Below, piece after piece: positions 51,866 through 59,972 of a DNA stretch of 64,000 nucleotides. Below the pieces are notes generated by a model, which made no database searches, had not been told where the DNA came from, and saw only the letters and a program-made list of their open reading frames with translations. How positions within the stretch are numbered: the first letter of the stretch is position 1; every line of letters begins with the position of its first letter. Source of the stretch: Stenotrophomonas maltophilia (GTDB lineage: Bacteria > Pseudomonadota > Gammaproteobacteria > Xanthomonadales > Xanthomonadaceae); NCBI GenBank assembly GCA_002364755.1, contig DEZI01000034.1, forward strand, positions 14,183-78,182, written 5' to 3'. A program made the position numbers and the translations under genes.

Positions 51866-52528
51866 ATGACCTACCGCGCCCCCGAGGCCACCGACACCGC
51901 ACCGCTGGCCGAGCAGATTGAAGACCTGATCCACGGCCTGCCCGGCGAGCAGATCCGCGTGGGCACGCTGCTGCAGGCGCTGGGCGACGAGGGGCTGATG
52001 CTGATCGTGATCCTGCTCTCGGCGATCTTCCTCATCCCGGTGTCGATACCCGGGCTGAGCACGGTGTTCGGTGCATCCATCCTGCTGATCGGCCTGAGCC
52101 GCGTGCGCGACCGCCCGCTGTGGGTGCCGCGCCGCCTGGCCGAGCGCGAGGTGGCGACCGAGAAGCTCAAGGCCAACCTGGGCCGTGCGTTGAAGTGGGT
52201 GCACCGCATGGAGCGGCTGTCGCAGCCGATGCGGCTGGCGGTGATGGTGCGTTCGAAGAAGATGATGCGGCTGAACAACCTGGCGCTGGTGTTTGCCACG
52301 CTGTTGTTGATGGCGCCGGCGGGGCCGATTCCCTTCAGCAACACGCTGCCCGCGCTGGCGCTGATGTCGTTCGCGATCGGCTTCATCCAGCGCGATGGTG
52401 CGGCGGTGGCGGCGGGTTATGCGTTCGTGGTGGCCACGGTGGTGTACTTCGGCGTGCTGCTGGGTGGCGTGGGGTTTGCGGCGGAATCGGTGTTCAGTGG
52501 GATGAGTGGCAGCACCGCGACTGTGTAG
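51866..52528 (+). CDS. exoD: ExoD-family inner-membrane protein
   Basis: A 220-residue protein with four helices in the ExoD pattern: GLPGEQIRVGTLLQALGDEGLMLIVILLSAIFLIPVSIPGLSTVFG, then a soluble loop, then LLMAPAGPIPFSNTLPALALMSFAIGFIQRDG. ExoD is linked to exopolysaccharide production and alkaline tolerance in rhizobia. The start with GGAG ten bases upstream is chosen; an ATG at 51836 is in frame. Its TAG stop codon is part of the first GTAG repeat of the array. Confidence 0.85.
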   Translation: MTYRAPEATDTAPLAEQIEDLIHGLPGEQIRVGTLLQALGDEGLMLIVILLSAIFLIPVSIPGLSTVFGASILLIGLSRVRDRPLWVPRRLAEREVATEKLKANLGRALKWVHRMERLSQPMRLAVMVRSKKMMRLNNLALVFATLLLMAPAGPIPFSNTLPALALMSFAIGFIQRDGAAVAAGYAFVVATVVYFGVLLGGVGFAAESVFSGMSGSTATV

Positions 52529-52663
52529 AGCCGAGCCCATGCTCGGCTGGTTCCGATCTTCCGTAGAGCCGAGCCCATGCTCGGCTGGTTCTGATCTTCC
52601 GTAGAGCCGAGCCCATGCTCGGCTGGTTCTTTGAAGCGCAGCCGAGCATGGGCTCGGCTCTAC
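52525..52663. repeat. SMAG-type repeat array: three direct copies plus one inverted
   Basis: GTAGAGCCGAGCCCATGCTC and GGCT repeat at 52525, 52563 and 52601 with an exact 38-base period and nearly identical spacers (GGTTC.GATCTTCC). A fourth copy is inverted at 52640-52663, so the last two can form a long hairpin between the convergent genes. The array begins inside the stop codon of exoD. Confidence 0.85.
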
Positions 52664-52667
52664 AAAA

Positions 52668-53075
52668 TCAGGCCCGGCACACCGGCGGGCGGGCGCCCAT
52701 CCACTGCGCGGCACCGGGCCGCAGCACGATCACTTCCCCATCCTGCCCCTGCAGGTAACGCACCCGAATCCGCGTGCGCTCACGGGTGATCGAAAACAGC
52801 GCCGGCGCCCCCGCAGCCTCGGCCGCAACCGTGGTGCCGCCTTCCTCGCGCAGCACTAGTACCTGTGGTGGCAGCCCCTCGCCTTCGAAGGGCTGCCAGA
52901 GCACGGCCGTGCCGCCGCCGTAGGCAATGAAGGACAGCTCCGCGCCCAGCAGGTCACCCGATTGCGGGTGCACGCAGACGTTGGAGTAGCTGCCCTGCCA
53001 ACCCGATGCGGACACCGGGTTGGCAACCACAAGGCCCGTGCACAGCAGCGCGGACCACAGCAGTGCCCTGGACAT
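52668..53075 (-). CDS. exported protein of unknown function
   Basis: A 135-residue protein with a signal peptide (ALLWSALLCTGLVVANPVSA). Two cysteines, in SNVCVHPQSGD and ARPPVCRA, could make a disulfide. The mature part is beta-rich. GAGGAG precedes the ATG. It lies 47 bases downstream of the sugar dehydrogenase gene on the same strand. Unrecognised. Confidence 0.7.
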   Translation of the reverse strand: MSRALLWSALLCTGLVVANPVSASGWQGSYSNVCVHPQSGDLLGAELSFIAYGGGTAVLWQPFEGEGLPPQVLVLREEGGTTVAAEAAGAPALFSITRERTRIRVRYLQGQDGEVIVLRPGAAQWMGARPPVCRA

Positions 53076-53122
53076 CCCTGTCGCTCCTCGGCCTATGGCC
53101 AAGCATTGGTGATGGGCGGACT

Positions 53123-54433
53123 CTACTTCGCCGACACCCGCCACACCACATCGCCGACGTCGTCGGCTACCAGCAGCGCGCCGTCGGCGTCCATCGCCAT
53201 GCCCACGGGGGCGCCCATCAGCGTCTTTTCATCCTTGGAGGTAAAGCCGCTGACCACCGGCTCCGGGCGGCCGGTCGGCTTGCCGTCCTTGAACGCGACG
53301 TAGACCACTTCGTAGCCACTCAGCGGCGAACGGTCCCAGCTGCCGTGTTCGCCGATGAAGGCGCCGCCGTGGTACTTCGCCGGCAGCGCCTGCGCGGTGT
53401 AGAACATCAGGCCCAGCGGCGCCACGTGCGAGCCGATGGCGTAGTCCGGCACGATGGCCTTGGCCACCAGGTCCGGCCGCTGCGGCTGCACGCGCTCATC
53501 CACGTGCTGGCCGTAGTAGCTGTAGGGCCAGCCGTAGAAGCCGTCTTCCTTCACCGAAGTCAGATAGTCGGGCACCAGATCGGCGCCGATTTCATCGCGC
53601 TCGTTGGCCACCGCCCACAGCGTGCCGGTGCTCGGCTCCAGGTCCAGGCCGGTGGGGTTGCGGATGCCCGATGCATAAATGCGGCTGCCACGGGTGGCCA
53701 CGTCCACTTCCAGCACCACCGCGCGGCGGTATTCGACGGCCAGGCCGTTCTCGGTGATGTTGCTGTTGGAGCCCACGCCCACGTACAGCTTGCTGCCATC
53801 GGCGCTCGCGCGCAGATCCTTGGTCCAGTGGTGGTTGATGGTGCTGGGCAGGTCGGTGAACTCGCGGCCCTTGTCGGTCATGCGGGTTTCGCCGGGCACA
53901 TAGTGGTACTGCATGATGTTGCCGGTGTTGGCCACGTACAGCGTGTCGCCGATGAGCTGGATGCCGAACGGCGAATGCAGGCCTTCGATGTAGACGTGCT
54001 GGGTCCAGGTATTGGTGCCCGGCGTGCGCCGCAGCAGGGTGACCCGGTTGCCGCCCTTGCCGGCCTTGCCCGAGCGTGCCTTCACCTTGCCGGCGATCCA
54101 CTGCTTGGGCGTGGTGACCGGCTCTTCGCCAGGGCCATTGCCTTCCACCACCAGCACATCGCCGTTGGGCAGGGTGAGCAGGCGGCGCGGGTGCTGCAGG
54201 TTGGCGGCGATGCGCTCGATCTTCAGGCCTTCGGCCACGGTGGGCGCCTGGCCGTCGGCCCAGCCCACGCCCTTGGGCACCTGCATGGGCGGCATGAGGA
54301 AGTTGGCCGGCTTGGGCAGCGGCGGCTGCGCCCCGGACTGGTCGGCCGGATGGTATTCGGCCTTGCCCGCGCAGGCGGCCAGCATCACCGACAGCGAGAG
54401 GATGCCCAGCGTGGGCAGGATGCGATCAGCCAT
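53123..54433 (-). CDS. lipoprotein PQQ-dependent sugar dehydrogenase-like (beta-propeller)
   Basis: A 436-residue protein whose N terminus ends in the lipobox LAAC at about residues 19-22, so it should be anchored to a membrane. LKIERIAANLQHPRRLLTLPNGDVLVVEGN, GLHSPFGIQLIGDTLYVANTG, SGIRNPTGLDLEP and GEHGSWDRSPLSGYEVVYV are the blades of the soluble glucose/L-sorbosone dehydrogenase family. The ATG at 54433 has GGAGG just upstream. It overlaps the DUF2231 gene by eight bases, suggesting that protein carries electrons. Confidence 0.9.
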   Translation of the reverse strand: MADRILPTLGILSLSVMLAACAGKAEYHPADQSGAQPPLPKPANFLMPPMQVPKGVGWADGQAPTVAEGLKIERIAANLQHPRRLLTLPNGDVLVVEGNGPGEEPVTTPKQWIAGKVKARSGKAGKGGNRVTLLRRTPGTNTWTQHVYIEGLHSPFGIQLIGDTLYVANTGNIMQYHYVPGETRMTDKGREFTDLPSTINHHWTKDLRASADGSKLYVGVGSNSNITENGLAVEYRRAVVLEVDVATRGSRIYASGIRNPTGLDLEPSTGTLWAVANERDEIGADLVPDYLTSVKEDGFYGWPYSYYGQHVDERVQPQRPDLVAKAIVPDYAIGSHVAPLGLMFYTAQALPAKYHGGAFIGEHGSWDRSPLSGYEVVYVAFKDGKPTGRPEPVVSGFTSKDEKTLMGAPVGMAMDADGALLVADDVGDVVWRVSAK

Positions 54434-54866
54434 GACGACCTCCATGCAGTACCGGCGTCTGCAGCGACAACAGGATGAAACCGATGGCGATCAGGCCCAC
54501 GGTCAATGCGGAAAGAATGGTGCCCGGCACGGCCACCGCGTAGGCATCGCGGCTGTGCACGAAGGCGTTCCAGATGGCCAGCACGATGGCGACCAGGTTG
54601 AGCAGGAAATCCACGCGGTCGGTGCCGGTGGCGGTGCCGTTGCGGCGCCAGACCGCGAACAGGTTGATCAGCCGCGGGACGATGGCGATGAGCAGGCCGA
54701 AGGTGATCAGCCAGGCGGCGGACTTGCCCCACATCACCTCGGCGGTATTGAGGTAGAGGACGTCGAAGATGAGGCCGGCAACGAAGAAGCCGAACGGTAT
54801 CGGATTCAGCAGGCTGAAAAGTGTGGTGCCCAAGCCGCGATGGGCCTGGGCGACGGGGTTGACCAT
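54426..54866 (-). CDS. DUF2231-family membrane protein
   Basis: A 146-residue protein with four helices. LLNPIPFGFFVAGLIFDVLYL and WGKSAAWLITFGLLIAIVPRLINLF are typical of DUF2231. It is first in the two- or three-gene operon with the sugar dehydrogenase lipoprotein. A haem-linked electron-transfer role is possible by analogy but not shown by a clear ligand set. Confidence 0.82.
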   Translation of the reverse strand: MVNPVAQAHRGLGTTLFSLLNPIPFGFFVAGLIFDVLYLNTAEVMWGKSAAWLITFGLLIAIVPRLINLFAVWRRNGTATGTDRVDFLLNLVAIVLAIWNAFVHSRDAYAVAVPGTILSALTVGLIAIGFILLSLQTPVLHGGRHG

Positions 54867-54965
54867 GGTCGTGCTCCGGAGAGGAAGGGGTACACGGCCG
54901 TAGTAGCACAGCCGGCCGGGAGGTCGCGCGATGATGGCCGGGGGGGTGACGCCGGGCTTGGATGG

Positions 54966-55163
54966 ATGTGCCGACCAACAGTCGGCCCCCACCGTAGATC
55001 CACGCCATGCGTGGATGGACGATGCCGGGGTCCATGCCGCGGATGGATGGTGCCAACCAAGGCTGGCATCTGAAGTAGATCCACGCCGTGCGTGGATGGA
55101 TGATGCCGGGGTCCATGGCCCGGACGAATGTGCCGACCAACGATCGGCACCCACCAGGATGGA
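54966..55163. repeat. mixed GTAG and TGCCGACC repeats
   Basis: Two direct GTAGATCCACGCC elements (54994-55016 and 55075-55097) alternate with TGCCGACCAAC-type palindromes near 54969, 55051 and 55131 and near-identical GATGCCGGGGTCCATG spacers. The unit is roughly 80 bases long, so this looks like a degenerate tandem duplication. The gap 54867-55189 has no gene. Confidence 0.65.
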
Positions 55164-55189
55164 TGCCGCCCGACACGTGCCATCACCGA

Positions 55190-55516
55190 TCAGACGGGCA
55201 GCAACTTGCCGTCTTCAGTGCGTTCGAACTCGGTACCCGCCGGCGCATCCACCTCTGCCAGGACGGTATGATCGCAATTGGCGATGGTGTTCACGTCGCA
55301 CACGCCGGAGTTTCCCGGCTCGTCCAGGTAGTCTTCGGTTTCGTCACCGGCAAGAAATCGCCAGCCACTGTCCAACTAGTTGTCCGGCGCCTCGCGGTAG
55401 CAGTAACCCACGGGCTGGCCATCAACGGTGATGCGATCGGTGGCGATGCATCCACCATAGCCCTCCAGCAGCGGCTTGATCTGCTCGGCGGTGAGATGGA
55501 ATTGCTTCGGCTTCAT
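55190..55516 (-). pseudogene. DUF2185-family gene interrupted by one in-frame TAG
   Basis: The frame reads MKPKQFHLTAEQIKPLLEGYG and continues through TDRITVDGQPVGYCYREAPDN, then TAG (codon 47, 55376-55378), then LDSGWRFLAGDETEDYLDEP to a normal C terminus, 108 residues in all. LDSGWRFLAGDE is the DUF2185 signature. Relatives carry Glu or Gln at the stop position, one base away from TAG. Two usually aromatic sites are Cys here (GVCDVNTIANCDH), hinting at wider decay. DUF2185 is grouped with polymorphic-toxin immunity proteins. Nine bases separate it from the next gene upstream. Confidence 0.8.
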
Positions 55517-55525
55517 CGTGCCTCC

Positions 55526-55885
55526 TCAGGGAACGTAGACCAGGTGCAGACTGTACTCGAAGCCGGTTTCGGTTTCGGCGATATCCACATCCATCACCAG
55601 ATCACTCCGCCCTTCCGCGGCCGTATGCAGATCGACCAGGACCTTCCAGCGCTCGCCATACCACTGGCTGACCGAAGTTTCCCAGGCGGCCTCGGGGAGC
55701 GGCACCAGTGTTTCGCCGTAGTCCTCGAGGATGCCGGTGATGATGCGCCAGGTGTCGGCGCTGCATGGGGGCACGTTCGCAGCCTGCGGCGAACGGCCGG
55801 CGGCGATCTCGTTGGCCATCCACGTCAGGGTCGGACGGAATGCTTCGTCCACAGGGGTTTCGGTGTCCGGGTCTTTCCTGACCAT
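55526..55885 (-). CDS. small acidic protein, possible immunity-like
   Basis: A 119-residue acidic protein starting MVRKDPDTETPVDEAFRPTLTW, containing ITGILEDYGETLVPLPEAAWETSVSQWYGERWKVLVDLHTAAEGRSDLVMDVDIAETETG. I do not recognise a named domain. It is operonic with the DUF2185 gene. Both are small, acidic and unaccompanied by a toxin gene, a pattern seen for orphan immunity genes. Confidence 0.65.
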   Translation of the reverse strand: MVRKDPDTETPVDEAFRPTLTWMANEIAAGRSPQAANVPPCSADTWRIITGILEDYGETLVPLPEAAWETSVSQWYGERWKVLVDLHTAAEGRSDLVMDVDIAETETGFEYSLHLVYVP

Positions 55886-55952
55886 CGGCCTTCCTTGTGC
55901 AAGGGCTGCGAGACATGGCCCATGCATGATGGCATGGGTGAGGTGTGCCGCG

Positions 55953-56165
55953 CCCGGAGGGATGTGCCGACCAACGGTCGGCACCCACCGGCTTGGATGG
56001 ACGGTGTCGGGATTCATGGCCCGGAGGGATGTGCCGACCAACGGTCGGCACCCACCGGCTTGGATGGACGGTGTCGGGATTCATGGCCCGGAGGGATGTG
56101 CCAACCAAGGTGGCATCTACCAGTAGATCCACGCCATGCGTGGATGTGCCGACCCACAGTCGGCA
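55953..56165. repeat. 67-bp tandem repeat with GTAG-type elements
   Basis: Two identical 67-base units (55953-56019 and 56020-56086) each contain the palindrome GTGCCGACCAACGGTCGGCAC. A truncated third begins at 56087 with a changed core. A GTAGATCCACGCC element (56123-56145) and another palindrome complete the 287-bp gap before the aminotransferase stop. Confidence 0.8.
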
Positions 56166-56172
56166 CCCACCG

Positions 56173-57369
56173 TCAGGCCAGCGCGGCCAGCGCTTCCACC
56201 AGCGCATCCATCTGCTGCGGCCGGGTGAACACCGAAGGCGTGACCCGCACGCAGGCGCCCGATTCCAAGCCATCACGATGCGTGGTGAACACGCGGTGCT
56301 CATCCAGCAGGCGCTTCTGCAGGGCCATGTTGTCGGCAACGCTGGTGCGGCCGCGCAGGCGGAAGCTGGCCAGTGCGCTGGCCAAGGCCGGGTCCGACGA
56401 GGACAGCACTTCCAGGTGCGCCATCTGCCGCGCGGGCACCGTCCAACGCTCGCGCAGGTAACGCAGGCGTGCCTGCTTGTTGGCCGAGCCGATGCGCTGG
56501 TGCAGGGCAATGGCTTCGGGCAACGCCAGGTACGCGGCGAAATTGACCGTGCCGGTGTGCACGCGGCTGCCCACGCGCCCATCATCGGTCTCGCCCATGT
56601 ACGGGTCGAGGTCGGCCACGCGGCCCTTGCGCACGTACATCGCGCCCACGCCCACCGGCGCGCCGATCCACTTGTGCAGGTTGATGCCCACGAAATCGGC
56701 CTTCAGGTCCGGCACCGCGAAGGCGATCTGGCCGAAGCCGTGGGCGGCATCGACGATCACATCGATACCGCGCGCACGCGCGCGTTCGGCAATCTCGGCC
56801 ACCGGCAGCACCAGGCCGTGGCGGTGGCTGACCTGGGTCAGCAGCACCAGCTTCAGCTTCGGCAGCCGCGCGAAGGCGGCATCGTAGGCCTGCAGGATCT
56901 GCGCGCGATCGGGCACGGCCGGCAAGGCGATGCGCTCCACCTGCACGCCGCGCCGCTGCTGCAGCCAGTGCATGGCGCCGATCATGCTGTCGTAGTCCAC
57001 GTCGGCGTACAGCACCTGGTCGCCCGGCGAGAGGCGGTTGTAGCCGCCGATGAGGGCCAGCATCGCCTCGGTGGCACCGCGGGTCAGGGCAATCTCGTCG
57101 ACGCCCACGCCCAGCATGTCGGCCACCTGGCGGTGCACGGCCATGTACCCGGCGGGGAACGTGTGGCGCCCGTACCAGGCGTTGCCGCGGTTCACCTCGG
57201 CGGTGTGCCGCTGGTAGCTGGCCAGGGTCTCGCGACCCATCGCGCCCCAGTAGCCGTTTTCCAGATGGTTCACTTCATCGGTGATGTCGAAGTGGCTGGC
57301 CACGGCGGCCCAGTAGCCTTCATCGCGGGCCAGCACGTCCGGCGCCACGGTCGTTGCAGGAATTTCCAT
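56173..57369 (-). CDS. class V aminotransferase (isopenicillin-N-epimerase-like)
   Basis: A 398-residue PLP enzyme. VNHLENGYWGAM, LTRGATEAMLALIGGYNRL and VDAAHGFGQIAF are family motifs, and the PLP lysine is in GINLHKWIGAPVG. The protein could be a cysteine desulfurase-like or epimerase-like enzyme; HGFGQI is nearer the isopenicillin-N-epimerase group. ATG 57369 gives the expected N-terminal length. It stands alone. Confidence 0.87.
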   Translation of the reverse strand: MEIPATTVAPDVLARDEGYWAAVASHFDITDEVNHLENGYWGAMGRETLASYQRHTAEVNRGNAWYGRHTFPAGYMAVHRQVADMLGVGVDEIALTRGATEAMLALIGGYNRLSPGDQVLYADVDYDSMIGAMHWLQQRRGVQVERIALPAVPDRAQILQAYDAAFARLPKLKLVLLTQVSHRHGLVLPVAEIAERARARGIDVIVDAAHGFGQIAFAVPDLKADFVGINLHKWIGAPVGVGAMYVRKGRVADLDPYMGETDDGRVGSRVHTGTVNFAAYLALPEAIALHQRIGSANKQARLRYLRERWTVPARQMAHLEVLSSSDPALASALASFRLRGRTSVADNMALQKRLLDEHRVFTTHRDGLESGACVRVTPSVFTRPQQMDALVEALAALA

Positions 57370-57431
57370 GGCCGCAGGGTAGCGCGGCCGCACGACCGTG
57401 CGCGGTGAAGACGCGCACTGCAAGGAGCCGA

Positions 57432-57794
57432 TCAAGCACCGCGTCGCTGCGGAAGTCTCGGCCACGGCAGGAACAGTGCGATGGCCAGAACAAGGAAGAA
57501 CGGGGTCGTCAGGAGCGCGGCGTAATCACTGCCGAAGGCCCACAGGTCAATGAACACGCGATCCTGCCCTGGCAGGTTGACCAGGACCACCGTCAGCGCG
57601 GCGATGGACGGCACCGGCAGGGCCGCGTGCTGCGCCAACAACAGCGTAGGGGATAACAGGGCCAGCTGCAGGGCAAACAGGGCCCTGAACATCCAGCGAT
57701 TCGCTTGCCAGCGACGAGCGCGGCGCCACAGCACCGTCAGCAAGATCAGTGGCAGCACAGACAATACGATGCAGGCCCCCCAGACTCCCGTCAT
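57432..57794 (-). CDS. small membrane protein of unknown function
   Basis: A 120-residue protein with three predicted helices (about 3-23, 37-55 and 95-112) and basic loops (WRRARRWQANRW). No family recognised. It is divergent from the AraC gene, with a perfect 15-base palindrome between them. Confidence 0.6.
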   Translation of the reverse strand: MTGVWGACIVLSVLPLILLTVLWRRARRWQANRWMFRALFALQLALLSPTLLLAQHAALPVPSIAALTVVLVNLPGQDRVFIDLWAFGSDYAALLTTPFFLVLAIALFLPWPRLPQRRGA

Positions 57795-57821
57795 GCCGAC
57801 GTGCCCGCGTGCCTGCAGAAA

Positions 57822-57836
57822 GAAGAGATTCTCTTC
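57822..57836. promoter_or_regulatory. perfect palindrome between divergent genes
   Basis: GAAGAGA-T-TCTCTTC, 28 bases from the membrane protein start and 121 from the AraC start. It is a candidate operator by position and symmetry only. Confidence 0.35.
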
Positions 57837-57956
57837 ACGATGTGCGTCCCTGCGTTTTCAAGGGCTTCATTTTCTTCTCAACCGACCAGCCAGGGAACCC
57901 CAGAAGGCGCAAGAACTGCTAAACGCTGCCCGCGTTGATCCGCTACGCTCCCAGGC

Positions 57957-58802
57957 ATGCAACCGGGGGGCGCAATGAGCGCGGCAAGCCAGGCACTGTG
58001 GTACATCGAGACGCACGCCGCGCTGCCGCTGGCATTGGCTGATATCGCAGTGGCTGCCGGCGTTTCTCCCTTCCATCTGTCGCGCCTGTTCCAGGCACGC
58101 ACCGGCACCTCGGTCGTGCGCTACCTGCGCGGACGGCGCCTGACCGCCGCGGCCCAGCAACTGGCCGCCGGCGCGACGGACATCCTGCCGGTCGCCCTGG
58201 AAGCCGGCTATTCCACCCATGCGGCATTCACCCGTGCATTCTGCGAGCAGTTCGGGCAGACCCCCGAGCGGGTGCGCGACAACGGCCTGGACGGTCTGCC
58301 ACTGGTACAGGCCCTGCGGCTGGACGATGCGCCCTCACCCTGCACCGAAGCACCACGCCTGCTTGACGCGCCTGCGCTGGATCTGGCGGGCATCGGCCAA
58401 CGCCATGGACGCGAGGGCAGCGGGGCCATCCCCAGCCAATGGGCGCGACTGAACCGCGCGTGGCCATCGCCGGTGCCGGTCAGTTTCGGCGTGTGCTGCA
58501 ACCACGATGATGACGGCGGCTTCGACTACGTGGCCGCGCTTCCGGCCAGCACGCTGCCGTCCGTACCCGCGGGCTGGCAGCGCGTGAGGGTGCCGGCGCA
58601 GCGTTACCTGGTGGCTTGGCACGGCGGGCACATCTCAGCCATCCGCTCAACGTGGTTCTGGCTGCTGGACACCTATCTGCCCTCGGCCGGGCTGGATCTG
58701 GCCAACGCCCCCGAGCTGGAGCGCTACGACGCGCGCTTCGATGAGCACACCGGCCATGGTGGCATGGAGATCTGGCTGCCGGTCACCGAACGATCCCCCT
58801 GA
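57957..58802 (+). CDS. AraC-family regulator with GyrI-like effector domain
   Basis: A 281-residue regulator built as in Rob/SoxS-like and GyrI fusions. Residues about 8-105 hold two helix-turn-helix motifs (LADIAVAAGVSPFHLSRLFQARTG and ILPVALEAGYSTHAAFTRAFCEQFGQTPERVR). Residues about 130-281 form a small-molecule-binding GyrI-like domain. The effector is unknown. It lies 13 bases upstream of the hydrolase and probably controls it. An alternative start is at 57975. Confidence 0.88.
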   Translation: MQPGGAMSAASQALWYIETHAALPLALADIAVAAGVSPFHLSRLFQARTGTSVVRYLRGRRLTAAAQQLAAGATDILPVALEAGYSTHAAFTRAFCEQFGQTPERVRDNGLDGLPLVQALRLDDAPSPCTEAPRLLDAPALDLAGIGQRHGREGSGAIPSQWARLNRAWPSPVPVSFGVCCNHDDDGGFDYVAALPASTLPSVPAGWQRVRVPAQRYLVAWHGGHISAIRSTWFWLLDTYLPSAGLDLANAPELERYDARFDEHTGHGGMEIWLPVTERSP

Positions 58803-58815
58803 AAGGACACAGGCA

Positions 58816-59892
58816 ATGCAGATGAAGGGAATGCTGTTGGCGCTGTTGTGCAGCGTGTTTTCGCCGGCCGTGCTGGCGCAGGAATGGAAGGCAGGTGAAC
58901 AGCACGGCACGACCGCGCTGGCCAGTGCAGGGGTGCGTGACGCGCAGCAGCGTGACACGCTGCGCTTCACGGTGTGGTACCCGGCACCCGCATCCAGCAA
59001 CGAGACGCCGCTGACCATTGGCGCGCCGGATGCCCCGTTGTTTGACGTGGGCAGATCGGCCATCGACGCGCCCATCGCGGGTGATCGGCTGCCCACGCTG
59101 CTGCTGTCCCATGGCAACGGTGGCAGCGCGCGGATGATGGGATGGCTGGGCACGGCACTGGCACGCGCAGGCTACCTGGTGATTGCGGTGGACCACCCCG
59201 GCAACAACGGTGCCGATGAAATGACGCTGGCCGGCAGCGCGCTGACCTGGCTGCGCGCACAGGACCTGCAGGCCGCACTTGCCGCCGTGCAGGCCGATCC
59301 GCGCCTGGGGCCGCATGTGGACGCACAGCGCCTGGGCGTCGTCGGCTTCTCGGCCGGGGGCTACACCGCCCTGCTTGCCGCCGGTGCCCGCCCGCAGCTG
59401 CAGCGGCTGCTCGATTTCTGCGACGCGCATCCGTCCGATGGCGTGTGCCGGCCGCAACCGGAAGCGCCGGCGCATACGCTGCAGGCGCGCCAGCAGGCCC
59501 TCGCCTCAGCGCAGCTGCAGCCGTACCTGACGGATGCCGACCAGTCGCGCGCCATCCCAGGCATACGCGCCGTCTACCTGCTGGCGCCGGCCATCGTGCA
59601 GGCCTTTGCCCCCGAGCAACTGCAGGCGCTGCAGCAGCCGGTGGCCATCGTACTGGGCGAGGAGGATGACATCGCTCCTCCGGCCACCAACGGCGAGGCG
59701 GCAGCGGCGTTGATTCCCGGCGCGGCCCTGCAGCGCCTGCCCGGCGTGGGCCACTACGACTTCCTGTCCTCGTGCACGGCGCTGGGCGAACAGCAGCTCG
59801 GGCCGGTGTGCAGCAGCCGCGTTCCGCGTGCGCACACCCATCGCGGCGCAGCCGAGGGCGTCATCGCGTTCTTCAGACATGCACTGAAGTAG
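58816..59892 (+). CDS. exported alpha/beta hydrolase (dienelactone-hydrolase-like)
   Basis: A 358-residue protein with a signal peptide (GMLLALLCSVFSPAVLA). GVVGFSAGGYTALLAAGARP holds the nucleophile, PTLLLSHGNGGSARMMG the oxyanion region, VLGEEDDIAPP the acid and LPGVGHYDFL the histidine. Three cysteines in the C-terminal half may make a disulfide (FCDAHPSDGVC and SSCTALG). Substrate unknown. AAGGA precedes the ATG. Its TAG stop is part of a GTAG repeat. Confidence 0.86.
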   Translation: MQMKGMLLALLCSVFSPAVLAQEWKAGEQHGTTALASAGVRDAQQRDTLRFTVWYPAPASSNETPLTIGAPDAPLFDVGRSAIDAPIAGDRLPTLLLSHGNGGSARMMGWLGTALARAGYLVIAVDHPGNNGADEMTLAGSALTWLRAQDLQAALAAVQADPRLGPHVDAQRLGVVGFSAGGYTALLAAGARPQLQRLLDFCDAHPSDGVCRPQPEAPAHTLQARQQALASAQLQPYLTDADQSRAIPGIRAVYLLAPAIVQAFAPEQLQALQQPVAIVLGEEDDIAPPATNGEAAAALIPGAALQRLPGVGHYDFLSSCTALGEQQLGPVCSSRVPRAHTHRGAAEGVIAFFRHALK

Positions 59893-59911
59893 ATCCACGC
59901 CATGCGTGGAT
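59889..59911 (+). repeat. GTAG element supplying the hydrolase stop codon
   Basis: GTAGATCCACGCCATGCGTG and GAT; its TAG is the stop codon of the gene ending at 59892. Confidence 0.75.
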
Positions 59912-59972
59912 ATGCAGCCTTCCAGCGGCGCGGGTTAGTATCCTGGCATCGCGCACGCAAGGAGACCGCATC

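Noticed and set aside
52525..52663. Regularly spaced repeats that might be a CRISPR array.
   Set aside because: The repeats are palindromic GTAG elements, the spacers are 14 bases and nearly identical, and one copy is inverted.
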